A stretch of 64,000 nt of DNA from CAUPWF01 sp963515125 (GTDB lineage: Bacteria > Bacillota > Clostridia > Lachnospirales > Lachnospiraceae). This document shows, piece by piece, positions 1 through 10,088 of this stretch; within the stretch, counting starts at the first letter, position 1; each line of letters begins with the position of its first letter. The notes under the pieces were generated by a model, which saw only the letters and a program-made list of their open reading frames with translations, was not told where the DNA came from and did no database searches. The DNA lies in the NCBI GenBank assembly GCA_052116865.1, contig JBQKKG010000003.1:62001-126000 (forward strand). The letters are read 5' to 3'. The translations under genes were made by a program, and so were the position numbers.

Positions 1-169
1 TAATATCACCAGGTTCTATCCCCAATGCTCTCATTTTACCATTGTAGAATTCTACGTTATGATATATTCTGTCAACTAATCTTACAAGCTTTTCACCTTG
101 CAATGTCATCATTTCGTCACGACTCATACATTCTACTTGTGGGTCTCTAATGCTCTTTTGTCTCTCCAT
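1..169 (-). CDS. paaK: Phenylacetate-CoA ligase, N-terminal fragment (second paaK copy)
   Basis: This is the first 56 codons of a gene cut by the window edge. The translation starts MERQKSIRDP and continues with SRDEMMTLQG and VDRIYHNVEFYNGKM, the N-terminal helical region of PaaK-type AMP-forming aryl-CoA ligases. The same region is recognisable in the complete copy at 2996-4306. The ATG at 169 follows an AGGAGAGGAAAG Shine-Dalgarno region. It is the last visible gene of the paaK-iorA-iorB-ACT operon, 30 bp after the ACT gene. Such ligases activate aryl acetates made from aryl pyruvates. Family assignment is fairly secure; substrate is unknown. Confidence 0.75.
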   Translation of the reverse strand, partial: MERQKSIRDPQVECMSRDEMMTLQGEKLVRLVDRIYHNVEFYNGKMRALGIEPGDI

Positions 170-199
170 CCTACTTCTTTCCTCTCCTAATAAATTAAG

Positions 200-619
200 C
201 TATAATTCTATTTCCGTTACCATTTTTACATTTGCTTTTTCTAATATCTCTTCTGCTTTCTTAAAATCATCTGTATTAAATACCATAACCGGTGCAGCAT
301 GTTCTCTAATTACAAATGAATAGATATAATTAATATTTATACCACCCTCCGCTAATATTGATAACATACTATTTAAATTTCCTTTTTTATCCACTAATTC
401 AACGCCTATTACTTCGTGAATTCTAACAACAAATCCTTTACTTGTAAGAAATTCTTTTGCTTCTTCTGGCTTATCAACTACCATTCTTAGAATCCCAAAT
501 TCCGGAGTATCAAAGGACGCTACAGCACGAATATTTACATGTGCTTCTGTCAAAACCCTAGTAACATTCATAAGGCTCCCCGGCTGATTCTCAACGAATA
601 CAGAAATTTGTCTAATCAT
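200..619 (-). CDS. Tandem ACT-domain amino-acid-binding protein
   Basis: A 139-residue protein made of two ACT domains (about 1-68 and 70-139). The first begins with RQISVFVENQPGSLMNVTRV, the usual ACT strand-turn-helix with the PGSL ligand loop. There is no catalytic domain. Stand-alone double-ACT proteins of this type are commonly found beside indolepyruvate oxidoreductase and PaaK genes in anaerobic Firmicutes and archaea, so a sensor of aromatic or branched amino acids is likely, though inferred. The ATG follows AGGAGGAATAGTT. It lies 63 bp after iorB in one operon. Confidence 0.85.
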   Translation of the reverse strand: MIRQISVFVENQPGSLMNVTRVLTEAHVNIRAVASFDTPEFGILRMVVDKPEEAKEFLTSKGFVVRIHEVIGVELVDKKGNLNSMLSILAEGGININYIYSFVIREHAAPVMVFNTDDFKKAEEILEKANVKMVTEIEL

Positions 620-682
620 AACTATTCCTCCTGCAAATTGGTGACATATTCATGTCTATTATCTAACAAACTAACCTCATAG

Positions 683-1252
683 CTATAAACAATATCCTAT
701 ATCAAATGCTTTTTTATTAATTTCTATTGTCTTAGATGGGACTGTATGTTCAATCACACGGTACCATTGTTCTTTTGTGAACTCCATATGCCTTGCTGCA
801 ATCCCTAGGATAATCATATTAAACACTCTTGAATTCCCTAGTTTTTTTGCTTCTTCCGTTGCATTTACCTTGTACACTTTATGCTCTTTTTCTAACTCTT
901 CTAAAATATGCTCTGGATATTCTGCCGCTCCAATGACTACCGGCATTGGGTCGATTCTCCAATCATTTGCAATTAGCACCCCATCCGGTTTTAAATAATG
1001 ACAATAACGAAGGGCTTCTAACCGTTCAAATGCTATAATTACATCTGCTTGCCCTTCTTCTACGATAGGTTCTGCCACTTTTTCTCCATAGCGGACAAAT
1101 GTAACAACACTTCCTCCCCGTTGTGCCATTCCATGGACTTCTGATAATTTCACATCATATCCTCCAGTAGTTGCGATACCTCCCAAAATTCTACTCGTGA
1201 GAAGTGTCCCTTGTCCACCTACGCCAACAATCATTATATTTCTTGTTCCCAT
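683..1252 (-). CDS. iorB: Indolepyruvate ferredoxin oxidoreductase, beta subunit
   Basis: A 189-residue gamma-type 2-oxoacid:ferredoxin oxidoreductase subunit. The N-terminal GVGGQGTLLTSRIL stretch is the conserved GxGGQG signature, and EVHGMAQRGGSV is the second conserved block. With IorA it oxidatively decarboxylates aryl pyruvates (from Trp, Phe, Tyr transamination) to aryl-acetyl-CoA while reducing ferredoxin, in the cytoplasm. Its ATG shares one base with the iorA stop codon (TAATG), so the subunits are translationally coupled. Length is normal for the family. Confidence 0.95.
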   Translation of the reverse strand: MGTRNIMIVGVGGQGTLLTSRILGGIATTGGYDVKLSEVHGMAQRGGSVVTFVRYGEKVAEPIVEEGQADVIIAFERLEALRYCHYLKPDGVLIANDWRIDPMPVVIGAAEYPEHILEELEKEHKVYKVNATEEAKKLGNSRVFNMIILGIAARHMEFTKEQWYRVIEHTVPSKTIEINKKAFDIGYCL

Positions 1253-2994
1253 TATCTGTCACCTACTTTCTCAATTGCATCAAACTTGCATAATGACTGA
1301 CACAATCCACATCCGGTGCACATTGTATCATCGATATGAATCGTTCCATCCGCATTCTTCGTCATTGCAGGACATCCCGGTTTCATACACATTCCACATT
1401 TCTTACACTTATCGGTGTGGGAAATATAAGTAGGTTTTTTAGATTTATCTAATAAAACACATGGTGATTTGGTAATAATAACAGATACTTCTTCTCTTGC
1501 CACTTCCTCTTTAATCGCCTTTTCCAAGGTTTCAATGTCAAATGTATTGATTACATGTACATGTTTCACCCCAATTGCTTTGCAAAGTGCTGGTATATCA
1601 ATTGCATAGGTAGGTTCTTCCATCAGTGTTTTTCCTGTTGCAGCATGATCTTGATGACCGGTCATCCCCGTTGTAGAATTATCTAGTATCATAACTGTTC
1701 CAGTACTTTTATTATACACCATATTGATCAAAGAATTTATGCCTGTGTGCATAAAGGTAGAATCACCAATTACAGCTACCCAGTCTTTAATATAATCCTT
1801 CCCTTTTGCTTTTTCCATTCCATGCAGGCTACTTATGCTTGCACCCATGCAAATGGTCGTATCTACCACTCCTAGTGGTGGCACTGCACCTAATGTATAA
1901 CATCCTATATCTCCTGCTGCATGCATATTTAGTTTTTTCAAAACATAAAATACGCTTCTATGCGGACATCCTGGACAAAGGATCGGTGGTCTATTTGGTA
2001 CCTTCGCTGGAGATTTTGTTTGTATGTCTTCTTTTAGAATTGCACTCCGAATCATATTGGCACTGTATTCACCTTGAACTGTGAAAATCTCCTTACCAAC
2101 ACATGGAATTCCCCAAGCTTTAATCTGCAGTTCAAATACTGGATCTAGTTCTTCTACAATGTACAACTTATCTACTTTTTTTGCAAAATCTTCGATTAAC
2201 TTTCTTGGCAGTGGATTCACCATTCCCAGTTTCAAGACAGATGCTTCCGGCAAGGCTTCCTTTACATATTGGTATGGAATCCCGCTAGTAATAACACCTA
2301 TTTTTGTATCATTTATCTCTACTTTATTGATCGCCAACGTATTGGCTGCCTCAGCTAATTCTTGGTTTTTTTGTTCAATGATGACATGGCGTAATTTTGC
2401 ATTTCCAGGCATCATTACATTTTTTGCAATGTTTCTTTCATATGGTTTATCTTCACATGGAATCCGTTCAGCTAATTCTACAAATCCTTGTGAATGCGCT
2501 AATCTAGTTGTTGTTCTTAGGATAACCGGGCGATCATATTGCTCACTAATTTCATAAGCTACTTTCATAAATTCTTTTGCTTCTGCACTATCAGCTGGTT
2601 CTATGACCGGTACCTGCGCTGCTCTTGCCACCATCCTTGTATCTTGTTCATTTTGAGAGCTATATAATCCGGGATCATCTGCAACGACTAGTACCAACCC
2701 GCCATTTACTCCCATATAGGACACTGTATAAAGTGGATCTGACGCTACATTAAGCCCTACATGTTTCATACAAGCTAATGATCGAACACCTGATATACTA
2801 GCACCTATAGCAACCTCTGTTGCAACTTTCTCATTTGGTGACCATTCTGCATAAATAGAATCTTTATATGCTACGATATTCTCACTGATCTCTGTACTTG
2901 GTGTTCCAGGATATGCAGCCGACACCTTTACACCTGCTTCATATGCTCCCCTAGCAATTGCTTCATTTCCAAGCATAATAACTTTTTCTGACAT
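1252..2994 (-). CDS. iorA: Indolepyruvate ferredoxin oxidoreductase, alpha subunit
   Basis: A 580-residue catalytic subunit. The N-terminal pyrimidine-binding region includes AAYPGTPSTEI. A TPP-binding segment (CPGCPHRSVFYVL, then GDSTFMHTGINSL) follows, and the C-terminus carries two ferredoxin motifs: CKKCGMCMKPGCP, whose last spacing is CX4C, and CTGCGLCQSLC. I chose the ATG at 2994 (MSEKVIML). It has AGGATGG about eight bases upstream inside the end of paaK, whereas the ATG at 3006 has no spaced ribosome site. It begins one base after the paaK stop. Very secure assignment. Confidence 0.95.
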   Translation of the reverse strand: MSEKVIMLGNEAIARGAYEAGVKVSAAYPGTPSTEISENIVAYKDSIYAEWSPNEKVATEVAIGASISGVRSLACMKHVGLNVASDPLYTVSYMGVNGGLVLVVADDPGLYSSQNEQDTRMVARAAQVPVIEPADSAEAKEFMKVAYEISEQYDRPVILRTTTRLAHSQGFVELAERIPCEDKPYERNIAKNVMMPGNAKLRHVIIEQKNQELAEAANTLAINKVEINDTKIGVITSGIPYQYVKEALPEASVLKLGMVNPLPRKLIEDFAKKVDKLYIVEELDPVFELQIKAWGIPCVGKEIFTVQGEYSANMIRSAILKEDIQTKSPAKVPNRPPILCPGCPHRSVFYVLKKLNMHAAGDIGCYTLGAVPPLGVVDTTICMGASISSLHGMEKAKGKDYIKDWVAVIGDSTFMHTGINSLINMVYNKSTGTVMILDNSTTGMTGHQDHAATGKTLMEEPTYAIDIPALCKAIGVKHVHVINTFDIETLEKAIKEEVAREEVSVIITKSPCVLLDKSKKPTYISHTDKCKKCGMCMKPGCPAMTKNADGTIHIDDTMCTGCGLCQSLCKFDAIEKVGDR

Positions 2995-2995
2995 T

Positions 2996-4306
2996 TTACA
3001 AACCATCCTTTCTCAAATCTGTAACCCTTCTTGCCTTACCTTCAAATCGCTGTAAAGAATGAGGTGCAACAAGTTTAATATTAGCAGCTAAGCCTAATTG
3101 TGATTTCAAACCAGATTTTATCCGTTTTTCTAACTCACTTAACTTTCCATAACTATCTAGTAACCTATCATCAATTAATTCCACTGAAATTGTCATAACA
3201 TCTAATCTTTGTTTGCGTTCCACTAAAATTTCATAATGCGGACCAATTTCTTCTATTTTAAGCAGAACTTCTTCAATCTGAGTTGGGAAAACATTTACTC
3301 CACGTATCACAAGCATATCATCTGAACGACCAGATAAATTTTCCATACGAACCGTTGTCCGTCCGCATTTACATGGCTCATAAAATAGTCTTGTTAAGTC
3401 TTTGGTTCTATAACGAATCATCGGTAATGCCTCTTTACTTAAGCAAGTAATAACTAATTCACCCAACTCTCCTGGTGCAAGCGCTTCACCTGTATCTGGA
3501 TTAATAACTTCTGGGATAAAGTAATCTTCGTTTACATGCATTCCACACAGTTGCTCACACTCTCCTGCTACACCTGGTCCAGATAATTCACTCATGCCAT
3601 AATTTTGTGTACACAAAAAGTCTGGTCCCCAAATCCTATGCATTTCATCCCGCATTGGTTCTGTCATCCCTTCACCACCGAATAGTCCAATTCGCAATTT
3701 TAAGTCTGTTGTAGGATCTAATCCCATTGCACGAATCTCTTCTCCTAAATGTAACGCATAGGAAGGTGTTGCAACTAATATAGTAGGTTCCATATCTATC
3801 AAATACATAATCTGTTTTCTAGTATTTCCAGAAGACATTGGCATGACTGCTACGCCTAGATTCTCTAATCCCATATGTAATCCTAATGCACCAGTAAACA
3901 TACCATATCCAAATGAAATCTGTGCTACATCTTCTGGCATTGCCCCACCCATACATGCAATTCTAGTCACATTATTTGTCCACAATTCCATGTCTTTTTT
4001 AGTGTATCCTACTATGGTAGGCTTTCCAGTGGTTCCTGAACTTGCATGTACACGAACCAGTTCCTTTTTATCAGTTGCAAACAGTCCCATAGGATAATTC
4101 TCTCGAAAGTCCGATTTATTCGTAAAAGGTAGTTTCTGTAAATCTTTTAACGTCTGAATATCTTCCGGTTTAATACCGGCTGCATCCATTTTCTCACGAT
4201 AAGGAGCGACCTTTTCATAAATATATGTAACCGTTTCCTTCAATCGTTGTAGCTGAATCTTTTCAATCTCAGCTCTTGGCAGGGTCTCTTCTTTTGCCCA
4301 AATCAT
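2996..4306 (-). CDS. paaK: Phenylacetate-CoA ligase (complete copy)
   Basis: A 436-residue AMP-forming ligase that converts aryl acetate, CoA and ATP to aryl-acetyl-CoA, or in the reverse direction could yield ATP. The P-loop-like motif HASSGTTGKPTIVGYT is near residue 90, and MIRYRTKDL with GRSDDMLVIRGVNVFP in the C-terminal lid are diagnostic. The ATG at 4306 is preferred because AGGAGG lies eight bases upstream; a TTG two codons earlier is only two bases from it. It is the first gene of the paaK-iorA-iorB-ACT-paaK operon, whose products together ferment aromatic amino acids. Confidence 0.93.
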   Translation of the reverse strand: MIWAKEETLPRAEIEKIQLQRLKETVTYIYEKVAPYREKMDAAGIKPEDIQTLKDLQKLPFTNKSDFRENYPMGLFATDKKELVRVHASSGTTGKPTIVGYTKKDMELWTNNVTRIACMGGAMPEDVAQISFGYGMFTGALGLHMGLENLGVAVMPMSSGNTRKQIMYLIDMEPTILVATPSYALHLGEEIRAMGLDPTTDLKLRIGLFGGEGMTEPMRDEMHRIWGPDFLCTQNYGMSELSGPGVAGECEQLCGMHVNEDYFIPEVINPDTGEALAPGELGELVITCLSKEALPMIRYRTKDLTRLFYEPCKCGRTTVRMENLSGRSDDMLVIRGVNVFPTQIEEVLLKIEEIGPHYEILVERKQRLDVMTISVELIDDRLLDSYGKLSELEKRIKSGLKSQLGLAANIKLVAPHSLQRFEGKARRVTDLRKDGL

Positions 4307-4343
4307 TACCAATTCCTCCTTCGATATAAACTTATCTTCTGCT

Positions 4344-4372
4344 ATTATAGCACAATACTTTCGCGGATTAAA
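4344..4372 (-). promoter_or_regulatory. Promoter of the paaK-ior operon (extended -10)
   Basis: On the minus strand TGCTATAAT forms an extended -10 element (TATAAT at 4344-4349). A weak -35 TTTAAT lies 17 bp further upstream. Transcription would begin about 25 bp before the paaK ribosome binding site. This is read by eye only. Confidence 0.5.
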
Positions 4373-4429
4373 GCATTAATTCACGAAAAATAATGATTAT
4401 TTTATATCAACGCAAAAGAAGAAAAGAAT

Positions 4430-4459
4430 AACCACTTGTTCCAACTAGAACAAGTGGTT
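4430..4459 (-). terminator. polC intrinsic terminator
   Basis: A perfect 11-bp inverted repeat (AACCACTTGTT / AACAAGTGGTT) with an 8-nt loop begins 23 bp after the polC stop. On the minus strand it is followed by a pyrimidine-rich tract (TATTCTTTTCTTC). The tract is interrupted, so efficiency may be moderate. Confidence 0.65.
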
Positions 4460-4482
4460 ACGTACTTCTAAAAAAATATAGC

Positions 4483-7400
4483 TTAAAAATCAAATAGGGA
4501 TAATTGATTGCTTTCTGGTAGTTCTCCAAATAATCCTAGATTCCCCATTAAATCAATAACAGTTTTGCTAACTTTGGTCCGTTGTCTAAAGTCATCTCTT
4601 GATAAATATGTTCCGCCAGAAGCTGCAATCTCTACTGCTTCTGCTGCTTTGTCTCCCATTCCTTCTATACTACTAAGAGGTGGCATTAATTTACCGTCAA
4701 TAATCTGGAACTTAGATGCCTTTGCACGATAGATATCCAACGGCATAAATTCAAATCCTCTTGCATACATTTCTTGGACTAATCTCATGTCTTTTAATGT
4801 GTCTTGTTCCTTATTACTAAGTTCATCTGACCGCCTTTTATAATCTTTCAAATAATATTCTAATTTTTCCTTTCCCTGACACATGATTTCATAGGAAAAA
4901 GCGGAAGCACGGATACTAAAATATGCCGCATAATAAGCAAGTGGATAATAAACTTTACAATATGCAATTCGATAGGCCATCATTACATATGCCGCGGCAT
5001 GAGCCTTGGGGAACATATATTTAATCTGCTTACATGACCAGATATACCAATCCGGTACTCCTGCTTCTGTCATTAATGTTTCCCACTCTGGTCTTAACCC
5101 CTTCCCCTTTCGAACACTTTCCATTATGGTAAATGACTGCTCACTATCCATGCCCGTATTAATCAAATATGTCATAATGTCATCCCTAGTACATATGGCA
5201 GTAGAAATAGTGGCTTTTCCCTCTTGAATTAATGTTTGTGCATTATTCAACCATACATCTGTACCATGGGACAAGCCTGAAATACGTATCAAGTCCGATA
5301 GGGTCTTTGGTCTTGTATCTACAACCATCTGAATAACAAAGTCTGTCCCAAATTCTGGGATCCCCAGACATCCAACTGGTGTCCCTCCAATATCTTCTGG
5401 CTTTATACCAAGTGCATTGGTATTCTCAAATAACGACATTACTTTTTTATCATCCAATTTGATTTCTGTGGCTATAAACGGCTCTCCGTTCAACTCTGTA
5501 ATCAGTTCTTCTAGCATCTTAATAATGGTTGGATCATCGTGCCCAAGAATATCCAATTTCAAAAGGTTATGGTCAATGGAGTGATAATCAAAATGTGTTG
5601 TAACAATATCCGTTGTCATGTCATTCGCTGGATGTTGTACTGGCGTAAATGTATTAATATCTTCTCCCAATGGCAATACGATAATCCCTCCTGGATGCTG
5701 CCCCGTACTTCTTCTAATTCCAGTACATCCAAGTACAATCCGATTAATCTCACATATCCTTTTTCTAGAGCCACGCTCTTCGTAGTAATTTTTCACATAA
5801 CCATATGCCGTTTTATCTGCTAGCGTTCCGATTGTTCCAGCACGATACGTTTGTCCATCTCCAAAGATAATTTCAGTATATTTATGCGCATTACTCTGAT
5901 AATCTCCCGAGAAATTGAGGTCAATATCTGGTTCTTTATTCCCTTTAAATCCAAGAAATGTCTCAAAGGGAATGTCGAATCCATCTTTTACGAGTGGTTC
6001 GCCGCACTTTGGGCATACTTTATCTGGCATATCCCAACCACATCCTCCAGCGTATGCGCGTACTTCGTCAGAATCAAAATCATAATAATGACAGTGTGGA
6101 CAATAGTAATGTGGACTTAAAGGATTTACCTCTGTAATTCCTGACATAGTTGCAACAAAGGATGAACCTACCGATCCTCTGGAACCAACTAGATAACCAT
6201 CTTCGTTTGACTTCCATACTAGCTTCTGGGCAATAATATACATAACCGCATATCCATTTGATATGATAGAGTTTAGTTCTCGTTCTAATCTTTCCACTAC
6301 GATTTGTGGAAGTTCTTCCCCATACATTGCATGAGCCTTATGATAACAGATGTCCCTTAGATTCTGGTCAGAATCCTCAATCACTGGTGGACATTTATCA
6401 GGTCGCACTGGTGAAATACGATCTACCATATCTGCAATAATATTTGTATTTTTTATCACAACTTCATATGCCTTTTCTGAACCGAGATAAGAAAATTCTT
6501 CCATCATTTCTTCTGTGGTGCGCAGATATAATGGAGCCTGATCATCTGCATCCGAAAACCCTTTTCCAGTCATAATAATACGACGGTATACTTCGTCTTC
6601 AGGATCTAAAAAGTGCACATCACAGGTTCCAACCACTGGTTTATTAAAACGTTCTCCCAAGTGGATAATCTGTCGATTAATTTCTTTTAAATCCTCCTGT
6701 GTTTGTATAGTACTATACCGGTTACTTGCTAACATAAACTGGTTATTTCCCAAGGGTTGAATCTCTAAATAGTCATAGAATTCTACTAATCTTGCAACAT
6801 GTTCCTCTGACTTACTATTTAATATTGCTTGATATAACTCGCCAGCCTCACAAGCGCTTCCAACAATTAACCCTTCTCTATATTTATGGAGTTCACTCTT
6901 AGGAATTCGAGGTCTTCTTCCATAATATATCAAATGTGACATTGAAATCAAACGATATAAATTTACACGTCCGATTTCATTTTTCACTAATATAATAACA
7001 TGGTACGATGGTAACTTACGAATAGCGTCCGGATTCATAGTTCCAAATTGATTGATTCCTTTTAAGGTAGTGATACCCCTTTCTTTGAGCATCATAATAA
7101 ATTTCACAAATATTTCAGCCGTTGCAGTGGCATCATCAATTGCTCTGTGATGATTTTCTAATGATATATGAAGTGCTTTTGCAACCACATTCAATTTGTA
7201 CTTTGATAAAGTGGGCAACAATACTCTTGCAAGTGCAACCGTATCAACGGAAGTAAACTGCGGCATAATGCCTTGATAACGACAATTTTGCTCTATGAAT
7301 CCCACATCAAAACTTGCATTATGTGCAACTAAAACCGCATCTTCTACAAATGCTAAAAACTGCGGTAAAATAGTCTTAATATCTGGTGCATGAATCACCA

Positions 7401-8967
7401 TCTCGTCATTAATCCCAGTCAGTTGTTCGATTTGATATGGAATCGGAATCCCCGGATTCACAAAGGTGCTAAAGGTATCCACTTGCTTCCCATCTTTTAT
7501 TTTAACTGCACCAATTTCAATTATCTTATCCTTAATTGCACTAAATCCTGTAGTCTCAATATCAAATACGACATAGGTGTCTTGTAATGTTTGCTCCCCT
7601 GCATTGACTGCAATATCTGTTAAATCATCTACTAAATAACCTTCTACTCCATAGATGATTTTAAATGGATCATCTGGATTTGCTTTTACTATATCTTCCA
7701 TAACATGATTAGCAATTGGGAATCCTTGTACTACTCCATGATCGGTAATTGCAATTGCTTTGTGCCCCCATGCATGTGCTCTTTTTACAATATCCTTTAC
7801 TTCTGATACTCCATCCATATCACTCATCTTTGTATGGCAATGGAGTTCCACCCTCTTTTCAGGACTAGTATCGGTACGACTAGTTGTAAAATCACTAATT
7901 CTCTTAATACCTGCAACAGACGCCATAGTAAGTTCTCCATCAAATTTATCAATGGTTGTGACACCCTTAATCTTTAGAAAAACACCTTTTTTTACCCCTG
8001 CTAGTATGTCTGGAAGCTGATCATTTCTCGTAAACATTTTCACCGTGATGGTATCTGTAAAATCTGTAATATCATACATTAAAATAGTTTTTTCATTTCG
8101 AATTTCACGCATATCCACACGAATTATTTTTCCACGTATGGTAATTTCACCCATTTCACCTACTACCTGTTCTAAAAGGATAGGATCATCCTCAAAGTCC
8201 CTGCCGTATATAAGATCTGGATCATCTGATTTTTTTATTGGCCTATAATAATCATTTTTTGAGAACGTATTTACTTTTCCCTTGTCCTCCTTCTTCACTT
8301 CCTTCTTAGTGCCTTGCTTTTCTTCTACCCCTGTATCTACAGACGTATGCCCTTCTCCTTCTTCCACATTTCTCCCACTTGCTAATCCTGGGTTCTGTTC
8401 TAAAATAGCTTCTACTTCCTGCTGTAAACGTATTTCATTGTGTTTTTTATGTCTGCTTTCCGTTTGTTCTTCGTATACAACCCTTACCTCTATAGGAACA
8501 TTACATCGCTCATTAAATACCTCTCTCAACAGGGAAACAATTGATTCTTGCTTTCCTTTTGCGACTATGGTATCTGCCATTTCTAGACATAAAATGTTAT
8601 TTGTTTCAAATGAACATTTTGCCTGTTTAAACATATTAGCCTCTAGAACACTTCTCCCCTGAAGTTCATAAATAATACTTTCCCGACACGCTTTCATTAG
8701 GTTTTGTGGCGAATATTGTTCAGATAATTGATATCGTTCTACTATCTCGATCTTAATTTTATTACGCCCAAACAACTGCTCTTTAATCATCTGTTCTACA
8801 CTACAAATTGATTGCTTTGGAATCAGATGTGTACTTTCAATATAGATTCTGATTCGTTCTTTTAAAGAGGTAGTTGTAACCTTCGTTACTCCCACCTCTT
8901 TAAAAAGTTGTTTTATGTCATCATTCATTTTTAATGTTGGAAATACATCAAAAAATAATTTTGTCAT
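4483..8967 (-). CDS. polC: DNA polymerase III alpha subunit, PolC type
   Basis: A 1494-residue replicative polymerase typical of low-GC Firmicutes. In order: an N-terminal region (1-190), a charged low-complexity linker (about 190-235), an OB fold (about 265-355), a split PHP domain beginning ELHCHTKMSDMDG at 373, and an inserted DnaQ-like 3'-5' exonuclease with FDIETTG near 468. Cysteine-rich zinc motifs (CPHCHYYD, CPKCGEP) and the polymerase core with catalytic EPDIDLNFSG follow. Length is slightly above the usual ~1440-1470, with the extra residues in the linker. It stands 57 bp after the rfbD-like gene on the same strand. Confidence 0.98.
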   Translation of the reverse strand: MTKLFFDVFPTLKMNDDIKQLFKEVGVTKVTTTSLKERIRIYIESTHLIPKQSICSVEQMIKEQLFGRNKIKIEIVERYQLSEQYSPQNLMKACRESIIYELQGRSVLEANMFKQAKCSFETNNILCLEMADTIVAKGKQESIVSLLREVFNERCNVPIEVRVVYEEQTESRHKKHNEIRLQQEVEAILEQNPGLASGRNVEEGEGHTSVDTGVEEKQGTKKEVKKEDKGKVNTFSKNDYYRPIKKSDDPDLIYGRDFEDDPILLEQVVGEMGEITIRGKIIRVDMREIRNEKTILMYDITDFTDTITVKMFTRNDQLPDILAGVKKGVFLKIKGVTTIDKFDGELTMASVAGIKRISDFTTSRTDTSPEKRVELHCHTKMSDMDGVSEVKDIVKRAHAWGHKAIAITDHGVVQGFPIANHVMEDIVKANPDDPFKIIYGVEGYLVDDLTDIAVNAGEQTLQDTYVVFDIETTGFSAIKDKIIEIGAVKIKDGKQVDTFSTFVNPGIPIPYQIEQLTGINDEMVIHAPDIKTILPQFLAFVEDAVLVAHNASFDVGFIEQNCRYQGIMPQFTSVDTVALARVLLPTLSKYKLNVVAKALHISLENHHRAIDDATATAEIFVKFIMMLKERGITTLKGINQFGTMNPDAIRKLPSYHVIILVKNEIGRVNLYRLISMSHLIYYGRRPRIPKSELHKYREGLIVGSACEAGELYQAILNSKSEEHVARLVEFYDYLEIQPLGNNQFMLASNRYSTIQTQEDLKEINRQIIHLGERFNKPVVGTCDVHFLDPEDEVYRRIIMTGKGFSDADDQAPLYLRTTEEMMEEFSYLGSEKAYEVVIKNTNIIADMVDRISPVRPDKCPPVIEDSDQNLRDICYHKAHAMYGEELPQIVVERLERELNSIISNGYAVMYIIAQKLVWKSNEDGYLVGSRGSVGSSFVATMSGITEVNPLSPHYYCPHCHYYDFDSDEVRAYAGGCGWDMPDKVCPKCGEPLVKDGFDIPFETFLGFKGNKEPDIDLNFSGDYQSNAHKYTEIIFGDGQTYRAGTIGTLADKTAYGYVKNYYEERGSRKRICEINRIVLGCTGIRRSTGQHPGGIIVLPLGEDINTFTPVQHPANDMTTDIVTTHFDYHSIDHNLLKLDILGHDDPTIIKMLEELITELNGEPFIATEIKLDDKKVMSLFENTNALGIKPEDIGGTPVGCLGIPEFGTDFVIQMVVDTRPKTLSDLIRISGLSHGTDVWLNNAQTLIQEGKATISTAICTRDDIMTYLINTGMDSEQSFTIMESVRKGKGLRPEWETLMTEAGVPDWYIWSCKQIKYMFPKAHAAAYVMMAYRIAYCKVYYPLAYYAAYFSIRASAFSYEIMCQGKEKLEYYLKDYKRRSDELSNKEQDTLKDMRLVQEMYARGFEFMPLDIYRAKASKFQIIDGKLMPPLSSIEGMGDKAAEAVEIAASGGTYLSRDDFRQRTKVSKTVIDLMGNLGLFGELPESNQLSLFDF

Positions 8968-9024
8968 TTTTATTACTCCACTTCTACTAGTATCTTTCTT
9001 TGTATTGTTAACTTCTTTGTCCTT

Positions 9025-9888
9025 TTAGTGCTCTTTCTCTTTTGGGCATGGCATTTCATCTAAAAATCTTGTTAAAGCATTTTTCCAATGAGGTAATTTA
9101 GAAAATCCATGTTCTTCTAACTTTGACTTGTCCATACGGCTATTATTTGGCCTTTTTGCCTTAGCTGCAAATGTTTTGCTTGATATTGGTGTCACACTTA
9201 CTTCCTCGCCCATTCGTTGAACTATTTCACAAGCGAACTCATACCAAGAACAAAAGCCCTCATTTGTTACATTGTATATTCCATATTCATCGGTGAATAT
9301 CATATCAACCATTACTTTTGCAATATCCACAGTATACGTAGGTGATCCTATTTGATCGGAAACTACATTTAATGCTTTGCAAGTTTTTGCACGCGTTAAC
9401 ACGGATTTGACAAAATTCCTTCCATTTATGCCAAATACCCAAGAAATTCTTACAATAAAATACTTTTCAAGAAGCCGCACCACTTCTTGCTCACCAAGAT
9501 ATTTGCTGAGTCCATATTGATTAATAGGATCGCACTCATCTTCTGGTTTCCAAGGCTCTGCACCCTCTCCATCAAAGACATAATCTGTGCTTACATATAA
9601 TAATTTTATACCTTGCTTCTTACAGGCTAATGCTATATTATGGGTGCCATCTACATTAATTAATTGGCATTTTTCACTTTCCTCTTCTGCTTTATCTACT
9701 GCAGTATAACCTGCACAATGAATAACTGCATCAGGTTTCACTGTATCAATGATATGAACTACTTCGGAAGCATTAGTGATGTCACAATCTTTAGACCCCA
9801 AACCTACTGCTTCTATATCTCTGCGTTTTAATTCTCTCATGATATCATAACCTAATTGTCCTGTTGCTCCTGTAACCATTACTTTCAT
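9025..9888 (-). CDS. rfbD: dTDP-4-dehydrorhamnose reductase family protein
   Basis: A 287-residue short-chain dehydrogenase/reductase. It has GATGQLGYDI at the N-terminal dinucleotide-binding site and a YxxxK catalytic pair in QYGLSKYLGEQ near residue 152. VSTDYVFDGEG and VRISWVFG are typical of RfbD/RmlD, the last step of dTDP-L-rhamnose synthesis. No rfbA, B or C homologue is nearby, so the exact sugar product is unproven; the family also includes spore-coat and methionine adenosyltransferase-associated paralogues. It precedes polC on the same strand, an association I cannot explain functionally. Confidence 0.85.
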   Translation of the reverse strand: MKVMVTGATGQLGYDIMRELKRRDIEAVGLGSKDCDITNASEVVHIIDTVKPDAVIHCAGYTAVDKAEEESEKCQLINVDGTHNIALACKKQGIKLLYVSTDYVFDGEGAEPWKPEDECDPINQYGLSKYLGEQEVVRLLEKYFIVRISWVFGINGRNFVKSVLTRAKTCKALNVVSDQIGSPTYTVDIAKVMVDMIFTDEYGIYNVTNEGFCSWYEFACEIVQRMGEEVSVTPISSKTFAAKAKRPNNSRMDKSKLEEHGFSKLPHWKNALTRFLDEMPCPKEKEH

Positions 9889-10047
9889 ATAGGGTTCTTC
9901 TCCTTATTGGATGGATGTATATATATGTAATTCTTCATTCATTTTTATTATATATTATAGTATAACACATCTTTTTATTATATTTCCAGAAGTTCGCACA
10001 ACACCAATTTATCTGTAATGGAACCTTGGTTCTCTAGTTAAAAAAAC

Positions 10048-10081
10048 AATCCGTAAAACCTATTCTCTGGCTTTACGGATT
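10048..10081 (-). terminator. ispG intrinsic terminator
   Basis: The inverted repeat AATCCGTAAA / TTTACGGATT lies just after the ispG stop. On the minus strand it is followed by TTTTTTT. The remaining DNA up to 9889 is AT-rich; I see no gene in it, only possible weak promoter hexamers for the rfbD-like gene. Confidence 0.85.
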
Positions 10082-10088
10082 TTGAATT

